The notes below the pieces were generated by a model. It had not been told where the DNA came from and did not search any database. It worked only from the letters and a program-made list of their open reading frames with translations. From an uncultured Selenomonadaceae bacterium (GTDB lineage Bacteria; Bacillota; Negativicutes; Selenomonadales; Selenomonadaceae), in the NCBI GenBank assembly GCA_905236145.1, contig CAJOOE010000146.1, positions 1-10,708 on the forward strand: a DNA stretch of 10,708 bases, given 5' to 3'. Positions 1 through 5,884 of the stretch are shown here, piece after piece. Position 1 is the stretch's first letter, and each line of letters starts with the position of its first letter. The translations under genes and the position numbers were made by a program.

Positions 1-24
1 ATCTGACCATCTGACCTGCTGACC
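1..24. repeat. Three tandem octamers ending in CTGACC
   Basis: Bases 1-8 and 9-16 are identical (ATCTGACC) and 17-24 differs only in its first two bases (TGCTGACC). This gives three copies in perfect 8-base register just before the ulaE ribosome binding site (AGGAG, 31-35). The left edge of the window cuts the array, so its true copy number and whether it lies in the tail of an upstream gene are unknown. It could be an operator, a slippage-prone tract or chance. Confidence 0.6.
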
Positions 25-41
25 CGGAAGAGGAGAATATT

Positions 42-890
42 ATGAAAAAATATTTACTCGGATTGTATGAAAAATCCATGCCCGGCACCTTGACTTGGGC
101 GGAAAAACTTCAGGCGGCGAAAAATGCCGGATTCGATTATGTCGAAATGAGCATTGACGAAACGGACGCAAAACTTGCCCGGCTCGATATGACCGACGGC
201 GAAATTGACGAAGTGAAAGCCGCGATGCGTGCGGTCGGACTTCCTTTCCGTTCGATCTGCCTGAGCGGTCACCGGAAATATCCTTTCGGCAGCCACGACA
301 AAAAAATTCAAGAACGCAGTATGGAAATTATGGAGAAAGCCGTAATTCTCGCCGCGAAATTGGGTATTCGCACAATTCAGCTTGCCGGCTACGATGTCTA
401 TTATGAGGACGGCGACGAAGGCACCCGTGCAGACTTCTTGAAAAATCTCAAAATTGCGACGGAAATGGCGACGGCGGAAGGCGTAATGCTCGGCTTTGAA
501 ACTATGGAAACGCCCTTTATGGACAACGTTCAAAAGGCGATGAAATATGTCAAGCTGGTCAATTCGCCTTATCTCGGAGTTTATCCGGACGTGGGAAATA
601 TTACCAACGCCGCACTTTTGTACGGTGACGACGTTTCGGAAGATTTGAAGAGCGGGGAAGGGCATATTTTCGCCGTTCATTTGAAGGAAACCGTTCCCGG
701 AAAATATCGCGAAATTCCTTACGGCACCGGTCATGTGGATTTTGAAAAAGTCATGCAGACTTCATGGGATTTGGGTGTTCGCCGGTATGTCACGGAATTT
801 TGGTATTTGCCGAATACCGACTGGGTTGCGGAACTCAAAAATGCAAATGATTTTATGCGTACGCGGTTTGAAAAAATTGTAGAGCAGTAA
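42..890 (+). CDS. ulaE: L-ribulose-5-phosphate 3-epimerase (UlaE/SgbU type)
   Basis: A cytosolic TIM-barrel sugar-phosphate isomerase/epimerase of 282 residues, the usual length for UlaE. The family interconverts L-xylulose 5-phosphate and L-ribulose 5-phosphate, feeding ascorbate- or xylulose-derived carbon towards the pentose phosphate pathway. Comparing with E. coli UlaE from memory, the four metal ligands are present: E153 (in GFETME), D183 (in YPDVGN), H213 (in FAVHLKET) and E252 (in VTEFW). The loop between D183 and H213 is about four residues longer than in E. coli. The start is ATG at 42 with AGGAG at 31-35, six bases away. No other ula gene (PTS, lactonase, decarboxylase, epimerase UlaF) is visible, but the window begins only 41 bases upstream. 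The next gene follows after 16 bases and is probably co-transcribed. The exact substrate is inferred from similarity. Confidence 0.88.
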   Translation: MKKYLLGLYEKSMPGTLTWAEKLQAAKNAGFDYVEMSIDETDAKLARLDMTDGEIDEVKAAMRAVGLPFRSICLSGHRKYPFGSHDKKIQERSMEIMEKAVILAAKLGIRTIQLAGYDVYYEDGDEGTRADFLKNLKIATEMATAEGVMLGFETMETPFMDNVQKAMKYVKLVNSPYLGVYPDVGNITNAALLYGDDVSEDLKSGEGHIFAVHLKETVPGKYREIPYGTGHVDFEKVMQTSWDLGVRRYVTEFWYLPNTDWVAELKNANDFMRTRFEKIVEQ

Positions 891-906
891 GAGGGGAGAG
901 TTTTAA

Positions 907-1956
907 ATGTTCAAAGTCAGCAAAAAAGTTATCGGCAGTCTTGAAAAATGTTACGCAATGACAACACTCAAATATCACGGTCACGATCATTTCCTCGTTG
1001 CCGCAGAAAAAGTCAATGAGTGCAGACTTTACGACTTTGACGGAAATCAGGAAGAAGTTGTCTGGAAAGAACCGGGCGGCGTTATGACAATGCAACAGGT
1101 TCCCGGCTCCGACGGCATTTTCCTTGCGACCCGCAAATTTTATTCGCCGAACGACTCGAAAAATGCGTCAATCGTTATCGTTTCTCCCCGTGCAAAAGAC
1201 GATTGGGAAGTCCGGACTTTGGTAACCCTGCCTTTCGTCCATCGTTTCGACATTCTTCAAAGCGGCGGAAAAAATTATCTTATCGCCTGTGCTTTGAAAT
1301 CGGATCACGAATATAAAGAAGATTGGCGTTTTCCGGGAAAAGTTTTCGGTGCGGAACTTCCGGACGATCTCTCGACTTACAGCTTTGATCATCAGCTTGA
1401 ACTCAAAGTCATTAAAGACGATATGCTCAAGAATCACGGCTATTATCGTCACGTTGACGGCGAAGGACAAACAAGCAGTATAGTAAGCTGTGACGGCGGT
1501 GTTTATCATTTCTGCCCGCCGAAAACTCCGGGCGGCGAATGGACCGTCGAACAGCTCACGGCGGATGCGGCAAGCGACGGACTTCTCCTCGACATCAACA
1601 ACGACGGCGAAGAAGAACTCTGCACGATCGCTCCTTTCCACGGCGACACGATTAACATTTATCAAAAGAAAGACGGCAAATTTGTACTCGATTACACTTA
1701 CCCGGAAAAATTGGAATTTCTCCACGCGATTTTCGGCGGCAAGATTTGCGGAAAAAATACTTGGGTTCTCGGTCATCGCAAGGGGGAACGTTATCTTTTG
1801 GCGTTCACTTACGAAGGCGGCAAATATGTTGCTCAGGAACTCGACAAGGGTTGCGGTGCGGCAAATGTCCTGCATATCGTAAACAACGGCAAAGATTATA
1901 TCGTTGCGACGAATCGCGAAGTTGACGAAATTGCAATGTATGAACTTACCGAATAA
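907..1956 (+). CDS. Conserved-looking beta-rich cytosolic protein, possible beta-propeller
   Basis: I do not recognise this 349-residue protein by name. It starts at ATG 907 with GAGGGGAGAG just upstream, 16 bases after the ulaE stop, so co-transcription is likely. There is no signal peptide or membrane segment, which suggests the cytoplasm. The chain is made of repeated short beta-strand-like stretches, including several of the type hydrophobic-hydrophobic-A-x (FLVAAEK near 29-35, YLIACAL near 124-130, YIVATNR near 331-337), as expected of a beta-propeller. Residues 229-236 (DINNDGEE) match the DxNxDG calcium-binding loop seen in FG-GAP/VCBS and EF-hand-like repeats. One reading is a sugar- or metabolite-binding propeller or an enzyme acting with the epimerase next door. 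Function is unknown. Cysteines occur at 15, 39, 128, 195, 203, 239, 281 and 316, which would be unusual for an exported protein. Confidence 0.8.
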   Translation: MFKVSKKVIGSLEKCYAMTTLKYHGHDHFLVAAEKVNECRLYDFDGNQEEVVWKEPGGVMTMQQVPGSDGIFLATRKFYSPNDSKNASIVIVSPRAKDDWEVRTLVTLPFVHRFDILQSGGKNYLIACALKSDHEYKEDWRFPGKVFGAELPDDLSTYSFDHQLELKVIKDDMLKNHGYYRHVDGEGQTSSIVSCDGGVYHFCPPKTPGGEWTVEQLTADAASDGLLLDINNDGEEELCTIAPFHGDTINIYQKKDGKFVLDYTYPEKLEFLHAIFGGKICGKNTWVLGHRKGERYLLAFTYEGGKYVAQELDKGCGAANVLHIVNNGKDYIVATNREVDEIAMYELTE

Positions 1957-1991
1957 TTTTTCGGATTTCGCATTTTAATTCCCATAAATTT

Positions 1992-2037
1992 AAAACTCCC
2001 TTCCGAAAAAAATTTTTTCTCGGCAAGGGAGTTTTTT
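1992..2037 (+). terminator. Intrinsic terminator closing the ulaE unit, probably bidirectional
   Basis: AAAACTCCCTT at 1992-2002 is perfectly complementary to AAGGGAGTTTT at 2025-2035, and inner bases can extend the stem (CCG with CGG, A-run with T-run). The right arm runs into TTTTTT up to 2037. It lies 36 bases after the stop of the 907-1956 gene. Read on the other strand the right flank is TTTT then AAATTTATG, so it may also stop the convergent minus-strand group that ends at 2051. Confidence 0.88.
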
Positions 2038-2050
2038 GTCTTTGCGACAT

Positions 2051-2572
2051 TTAGAAATAAAATTCTCTCCGAACTTTTCCGAATCCGTCCTCAACGTGCA
2101 AATAATACCGGGATTTCCGGGCATAAGCCTTTGCCGGATCTCCGCCGCCCTTCTCGACGTATTTCAAAGTATTTTCCGCGTGCGGTGAAGTAAATCCGAA
2201 CAAAATTTTCAAAGGCAACAAGCCGCCGTTATTCGGCAAAAGCGTATCCGACTCTATATTCAGCGGATAATAAATTTCTTCGACCTTCACCAAAAGCAAG
2301 GGAATTTTTCCGTTCACGAAACAGTCTTTGGGCGGTTTTGCAAGCGGATAATCTCCGTCAGCCAAAGGCACCGGGTGACAGTCTTTTATATAGCAAATTT
2401 TGCCGGCGGGAAAAATTTCCCGGTGAAACATCTGCAACTTTCCGTCCATGTCAAAATACATAACCGAAAACGCCGCCGCGAAAAAAATTAAAGCGACGGC
2501 AAGATATTTTTTCGTCGGGTACGGATCAAAGTCCTCGGTGAAGTTTTTTTCGGTAAATCTGTCTTTGTCCAT
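2051..2572 (-). CDS. Small membrane-anchored protein of unknown function
   Basis: A 173-residue protein I cannot assign. A charged N-terminal tail (1-22) is followed by one membrane segment at about 23-40 and a globular domain of about 130 residues. With the lysines at 21-22 on one side, the C-terminal domain is probably outside the cell. This part holds three cysteines (C60, C65, C84), two of them five residues apart, which could form a disulphide. There are many Pro, Gly and aromatic residues. The start is ATG at 2572; GGAG stands 11 bases upstream, a somewhat long spacing. It lies 41 bases downstream of the PTS IIA-like gene with no terminator between, so it is probably the last gene of that unit before the shared terminator at 1992-2037. 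Confidence 0.72.
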   Translation of the reverse strand: MDKDRFTEKNFTEDFDPYPTKKYLAVALIFFAAAFSVMYFDMDGKLQMFHREIFPAGKICYIKDCHPVPLADGDYPLAKPPKDCFVNGKIPLLLVKVEEIYYPLNIESDTLLPNNGGLLPLKILFGFTSPHAENTLKYVEKGGGDPAKAYARKSRYYLHVEDGFGKVRREFYF

Positions 2573-2613
2573 ATCTTCAAGTACTCCGACCGGTAAATAT
2601 TTTTTATTTTCGC

Positions 2614-3126
2614 TTAACTTATCGTCAAAGTGAAATCGTGTTCTTCTCCTTCTTCGACTATCGCCGCACCGCCTTCATGAAGAGCATGTTCGACAGCCTC
2701 TTTGACATCGCCGGAGCCGATGACGACAACTTTTTTGCCGATGAGCGAGCCGCTTGACTCGTATATCGTAATTTCGTCGCCGGGTCTGATGTGCGGAATG
2801 GGTTTGTCTTCGACGTGAACACTGCCTTCAAGCAAATCGCCGGCACCGTTGTCAAATTTGACCACGATATGCCCCAAATTTTTCAAATTGTTCTGCACGT
2901 CGTTGCCGATCTTGACAATGCGAAATTCGGAATCTGCAATTTTCAGAACGTCGCCCGGTTTGATCTTGCCGTCCAGCTTGTTGCCGCTGTGAAGAACTGA
3001 AAATTCGCGGAGTTCCGGAAATACCATCGAATCGTCAAAAAGAACAACCATTTTGGTTACGTCGAGAAATCTTTGAACTTCTCCGCCGATACCGATAATT
3101 TTAGTTTTGTAATATTCTTTCGCCAT
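2614..3126 (-). CDS. PTS glucitol/sorbitol-type IIA protein, solitary, C-terminally extended
   Basis: Residues 5-122 align well, from memory, with E. coli SrlB (IIA-Gut, about 123 residues). Shared features are a YxTxIxxIG start, the histidine in the segment F-S-V-L-H46, which matches the phosphorylated His43 of SrlB, then the N-L-G-H stretch near 83-86 followed by a beta strand and the VHV motif near 103-105. In the phosphotransferase system this domain takes a phosphate from HPr and passes it to IIB. Residues 124-170 form an extension absent from SrlB, with an acidic helix-like part (about 139-163, VKEAVEHALHEGG). No IIB or IIC gene lies in the window, so it may serve a distant permease or act as a regulator. 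Start ATG 3126, with GGGGGAGGG six bases upstream. It sits 91 bases after uspA and 41 before the membrane protein. Confidence 0.82.
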   Translation of the reverse strand: MAKEYYKTKIIGIGGEVQRFLDVTKMVVLFDDSMVFPELREFSVLHSGNKLDGKIKPGDVLKIADSEFRIVKIGNDVQNNLKNLGHIVVKFDNGAGDLLEGSVHVEDKPIPHIRPGDEITIYESSGSLIGKKVVVIGSGDVKEAVEHALHEGGAAIVEEGEEHDFTLTIS

Positions 3127-3160
3127 TGTCGGCCCTCCCCCACAAATAACACAGATAAAA

Positions 3161-3180
3161 CAATTTCAATTCAATTTCTT
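3161..3180 (-). repeat. GAAATTG direct repeat in the leader of the PTS IIA-like gene
   Basis: Read on the minus strand this is AAGAAATTGAATTGAAATTG, which contains GAAATTG twice, 11 bases apart. It lies 34 bases upstream of the start codon. The AAGAAATTGAAT part resembles AAGAATTGAAT in the uspA leader. It may be a protein-binding site or simply AT-rich sequence. I saw no convincing promoter between uspA and this gene. Confidence 0.35.
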
Positions 3181-3217
3181 CAAGCCGCAAATTTATCCTG
3201 CCCGCAGAAAAATTTTT

Positions 3218-3595
3218 TTACTTGATGACCATGACCGGAATTTTCGACTCCTCAACGATTTTTTGGGAAACGGAGCCGAGCAACGCACCTTTGAAAAGTC
3301 CCAAGCCGCGACTTCCCATGACAATCATATCGGATTTTTGTTCGTCGGCGATTTTCAAAATTGCTTTCGGAATGGAGCCGCTCTCCAAATGATTTTCCGT
3401 TTCAATGCCTTCCGGTATTTTCGTTTTGATTCTGTCAAAAACCAATTCGCCGGGAATGTCTTTGTTGATCCCGCCGGAAACGTACACGAAATCCATTTTC
3501 GCCCGGCATTTTGTCGCAAGATAAATCGCCTCGTCAACCGCCTTGCATCCGTCAACAGACCCGTCAACCGGCACCAAAATTTTTTTTATGCTCAT
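3218..3595 (-). CDS. Universal stress protein, UspA family
   Basis: A 125-residue single-domain cytosolic protein with the UspA fold. The N-terminal strand KKILVPVDGS (4-13) carries the family's Asp. The nucleotide-binding motif G-2x-G-9x-G-S is complete: G94, G97, G107, S108. This marks it as the ATP-binding kind (like MJ0577) rather than the non-binding UspA kind. The C-terminal strand IPVMVIK ends the domain. Such proteins usually dimerise and are induced by growth arrest or stress; their precise output is often unknown. The start is ATG 3595 with GAGGGAG eight to nine bases upstream. It appears to lead a unit with the PTS IIA-like and membrane-protein genes. The leader carries a tandem 11-base repeat and a plausible promoter. 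Confidence 0.93.
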   Translation of the reverse strand: MSIKKILVPVDGSVDGCKAVDEAIYLATKCRAKMDFVYVSGGINKDIPGELVFDRIKTKIPEGIETENHLESGSIPKAILKIADEQKSDMIVMGSRGLGLFKGALLGSVSQKIVEESKIPVMVIK

Positions 3596-3610
3596 AAAAA
3601 TTTCACTCCC

Positions 3611-3632
3611 TCAATTCTTATTCAATTCTTAT
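3611..3632 (-). repeat. Perfect tandem 11-base repeat in the uspA leader
   Basis: TCAATTCTTAT occurs twice without a gap (3611-3621 and 3622-3632), which is ATAAGAATTGA twice on the coding strand. The downstream copy touches the Shine-Dalgarno sequence (3606-3612). With the promoter proposed at 3646-3673, the repeats would fall within the first 30 or so transcribed bases. This placement suits a repressor or RNA-binding regulator, but nothing shows which. Confidence 0.7.
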
Positions 3633-3645
3633 TTAACGAAAAATT

Positions 3646-3673
3646 ATCATAAAATTCAAAATTTGTCTATCAA
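3646..3673 (-). promoter_or_regulatory. Putative sigma-70 promoter for uspA
   Basis: On the minus strand TTGATA (3668-3673), a 16-base spacer and TATGAT (3646-3651) give a reasonable promoter. The expected transcript start is near 3639, about 44 bases before the ATG. The -35 box overlaps the stop codon of the SGNH-like gene. The region is AT-rich, so chance matches are possible. Confidence 0.5.
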
Positions 3674-5157
3674 AATTTCAAAGTACGAACCGACGACGAA
3701 ATAATTTTTTCGCCGGAATTTTTTACCGCCGCAATTTTCAAAGCGTATTCGCCGGGCGGGAAATCGAAAATTGCCTCCGTGACAAATTCGCTCCCGGCAT
3801 CGTCGCTGCCGGTCATGATGTTTTTTAAATTTATCTCGCCGATTAAAATATTTTTGTCGCACATTACAAAAAATCTTTCGCCGGCTTGATTTTCCGCGAC
3901 GGCGTAAATTTCTTTCAATTCCTCCGGATTTTTGACCGCTGCGGTTGCGAAAAAAACTTTGCCGCCGGGAAAATCGTTTACTTCCGCTCTTTTTATTTCC
4001 GCAAAGTCAGTTTCGATTAAATTTGAAAAATTCGGCTCCGGTGAAAATCTGGCGACAAATTTAAAATTCTTCATGACTTCCGGATTTTCCGGGGCAAATT
4101 TTTCTCCTGCCGCCCAAAGATTTGAAAGGTATTCGTCAACATTTTCCGGAGTAATAATTTTGCCGAAAGATTTTTCCCGCCCGGTCAAAGTTTCGATAAC
4201 CTTGTCACCGATAATTTTTTTTATGTGCAGTGAGTCCCAAAAATTATTTTCGTCGGCGGAAATTTCGTCGTAAGCCAAAAAACTTGTCACCGGCACAACG
4301 TCAACGACTTTCCGCAAAATATTTTCAAGTTCCGGGCGGTAAAGAGAGTAAGATTGAAGTTGGACGGCGTGAACCGGCAAAATTACGACCTGCAGATCAA
4401 TATTTCTTTCCCGGCAAATTTCGACAATTTTTTTCAATTCGTCGATGTGTTTGTCCGGCAAATTTTTTATTCGGCGTTGATTGGCGATAAAGTAGCGGGA
4501 ATTTTTGTAAAATGAATTTTCGGCGGTAAAAATTTCGTCAATCATTTTTTCATTCATCTTGCCGTTATCGTCGTAAACCGGATAATCAATTTTCCCGGCA
4601 AGATTTTTTCGCAAGGTGAAAATGTTGTCTTTGAGAGAGTCGCCGGAAAGAGTCGCCGCAAAAAAATTTTTCGCGGTAATGTGATTTTTTCGCAACTGCT
4701 CCGAATCAAATCCGGGCATGGAATCGGAATCTTCGCAAATCATTTCAAAATCAATTCCCAAAATCACCCGGTCAATGTCCGGATTTATTTTTAAAGCGTG
4801 TTCCAAAAAATTCCTCGCCTCAAAAATTCGCCCGCTCTGAATTGCGGCGTTGTAAATTTCGGATTTGTCGCGTCCGGTAAGTTCGGCGTAACAATCCGGA
4901 TTTAAACCGAAATCGCCTTTTGAATTTCCGAGAAAAATAATTTTCGGCTTGCGGTCGATAATTTTAATCGGCTTGAAAAATCTTTCGGTATTCCGGCTCT
5001 TGTATGCAGAAAAATTTATGCCGACTTTTTTCGGAACGTCAAAAATATTGTAAGTGTCGATAAAAATATTGAAGGACGAAATTGCGACGCAGAGTGCAAG
5101 CGTCGAAAAAATTATTCCGGCAAAAAATTTCTTCCACATTGCAAAATTTTCACTCAA
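3670..5157 (-). CDS. Membrane-anchored SGNH-hydrolase-like protein
   Basis: A 495-residue protein with an N-terminal membrane anchor (about 11-33) and an outside domain. FLGNSKGDFGLNPD (75-88) contains the G-N-S nucleophile motif, S79, and FWDSLHIKK (307-314) provides the D308-x-x-H311 pair, so the Ser-Asp-His triad of SGNH hydrolases/acyltransferases appears intact. The arrangement resembles extracytoplasmic DltD- or AlgJ/AlgX-like proteins that move acyl groups on polysaccharides or wall polymers. That likeness is structural inference, and no MBOAT acyltransferase partner is in the window. Residues of about 370-495 look like one or more beta-sandwich modules (PGEYALKIAAVKNSG near the end). 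The full frame opens with TTG 5157, overlapping the upstream stop as TTGA, with GAGGCGG upstream. An ATG at 5139 (residue 7) is the alternative start. Substrate unknown. Confidence 0.78.
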   Translation of the reverse strand: MSENFAMWKKFFAGIIFSTLALCVAISSFNIFIDTYNIFDVPKKVGINFSAYKSRNTERFFKPIKIIDRKPKIIFLGNSKGDFGLNPDCYAELTGRDKSEIYNAAIQSGRIFEARNFLEHALKINPDIDRVILGIDFEMICEDSDSMPGFDSEQLRKNHITAKNFFAATLSGDSLKDNIFTLRKNLAGKIDYPVYDDNGKMNEKMIDEIFTAENSFYKNSRYFIANQRRIKNLPDKHIDELKKIVEICRERNIDLQVVILPVHAVQLQSYSLYRPELENILRKVVDVVPVTSFLAYDEISADENNFWDSLHIKKIIGDKVIETLTGREKSFGKIITPENVDEYLSNLWAAGEKFAPENPEVMKNFKFVARFSPEPNFSNLIETDFAEIKRAEVNDFPGGKVFFATAAVKNPEELKEIYAVAENQAGERFFVMCDKNILIGEINLKNIMTGSDDAGSEFVTEAIFDFPPGEYALKIAAVKNSGEKIISSSVRTLKF

Positions 5158-5726
5158 GCGAAAGCCGCCTCAAACAGCGGATTTAAATTGTCGCCTTCGC
5201 CTTCCGGAAACCACATACCGTTATTTTCGTCAAATACGAAATTAAATTTCACGGTGACCGGAGCCTTCGGGGACACATTTTTCAATTCGGATATAATTTC
5301 ATTCGTCGCAACTTCGCTCAATTTTTCCGGCGGCACATTTGTCGCGTCGAAAGAAATTTTGCTTATCGTTTCATTTAAATTTATTCCGGTAATCGTAACG
5401 GCAACAACGGCTTTATTTCCGCTCACCGATTCCGTTTTCACGTCAAATTTTACTTTTTGCCGCACTTGCTCGATTAAAGCATCGGTAATTCTCTCCGACT
5501 GTTCGCCGGTAAATTTTATGTCGCCGTCTGAATTTTCAAAGCCGCTTATATAACTTTTACGCATTTGATCCGGTGAACTGTTTAAACTTTTCAAATCAGC
5601 CTCGTCAAGATACAAAAACGCGTTGCAGATTTTTTGCATACTCTCGTTCGGAGAAATTTCCGCAAAACAAACCGCCGAAGTCATCATAAAAATCGCCGCC
5701 GTCAAAATAATTGCCTTAATTTTCAT
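5154..5726 (-). CDS. Secreted protein of unknown function, DUF5105/DUF4878-like flavour
   Basis: A 190-residue protein with a clear signal peptide: lysines at 2 and 4, a hydrophobic core at 5-17 and a likely cleavage after A22 (VCFA before EISP). There is no lipobox, as C20 is inside the leader, so it is probably secreted or wall-associated. The mature part has an alpha-helical front (N-E-S-M-Q-K-I-C) and then beta strands with a threonine/valine-rich pattern (AVVAVTITGINLNETISK). This recalls the small cystatin-like/DUF4878 or DUF5105 extracellular domains of Bacillota, which is a weak assignment. It starts at ATG 5726 with GGGAGG eight bases upstream. Its stop overlaps the start of the SGNH-like gene, pointing to translational coupling and a joint job outside the membrane. 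Confidence 0.75.
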   Translation of the reverse strand: MKIKAIILTAAIFMMTSAVCFAEISPNESMQKICNAFLYLDEADLKSLNSSPDQMRKSYISGFENSDGDIKFTGEQSERITDALIEQVRQKVKFDVKTESVSGNKAVVAVTITGINLNETISKISFDATNVPPEKLSEVATNEIISELKNVSPKAPVTVKFNFVFDENNGMWFPEGEGDNLNPLFEAAFA

Positions 5727-5781
5727 TTTTGAAACCTCCCGACTTCCTTAAAAAAATTTTTTTACGAAATGTCACCGGATC

Positions 5782-5803
5782 CGGAAATTTTTTCCGTCCG
5801 GAC
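5782..5803 (-). promoter_or_regulatory. Inverted repeats in the leader of the secreted-protein gene
   Basis: The transcript leader of about 79 bases can form a CGGAAA/TTTCCG hairpin (5782-5796). An alternative is a TCCGGA/TCCGGA stem that involves the palindromes at 5796-5803 (GTCCGGAC) and 5775-5784 (CCGGATCCGG). There is no T-run after it, so it is not a terminator. A perfect A7T7 tract follows at 5750-5763. Confidence 0.35.
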
Positions 5804-5811
5804 TCAAGAAA

Positions 5812-5840
5812 ATTGTATCACAAAAATTTTTCCCGGTCAA
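5812..5840 (-). promoter_or_regulatory. Sigma-70 promoter for the secreted protein/SGNH unit
   Basis: On the minus strand TTGACC (5835-5840), exactly 17 bases, then TACAAT (5812-5817): five of six matches in both boxes. It lies 45 bases beyond the comEC stop and predicts a start near 5805, leaving a leader of about 79 bases. It separates this gene pair from comEC. Confidence 0.75.
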
Positions 5841-5884
5841 AATCAAAAAAATATGTTCGACAATCCCGGCAATAACAAATACCT

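Noticed and set aside
54..734. Long minus-strand open frame (226 codons) opposite ulaE
   Set aside because: It is the antisense of a confidently identified gene, has no family-like features, and arises from codon bias in the sense gene.
1168..1875. Minus-strand open frame (235 codons) opposite the 349-residue gene
   Set aside because: Product is Phe/Arg/Ala-rich with no recognisable domain, and the sense frame has a good ribosome binding site and operon spacing.
3181..3217. Possible terminator between uspA and the IIA gene
   Set aside because: Only a four-pair CTGC/GCAG stem and no T-run after it.
5750..5763. A7T7 tract as a terminator for comEC
   Set aside because: Stem would be A-T only without a loop, and it lies downstream of the next gene's promoter; similar A/T tracts are common in this window.
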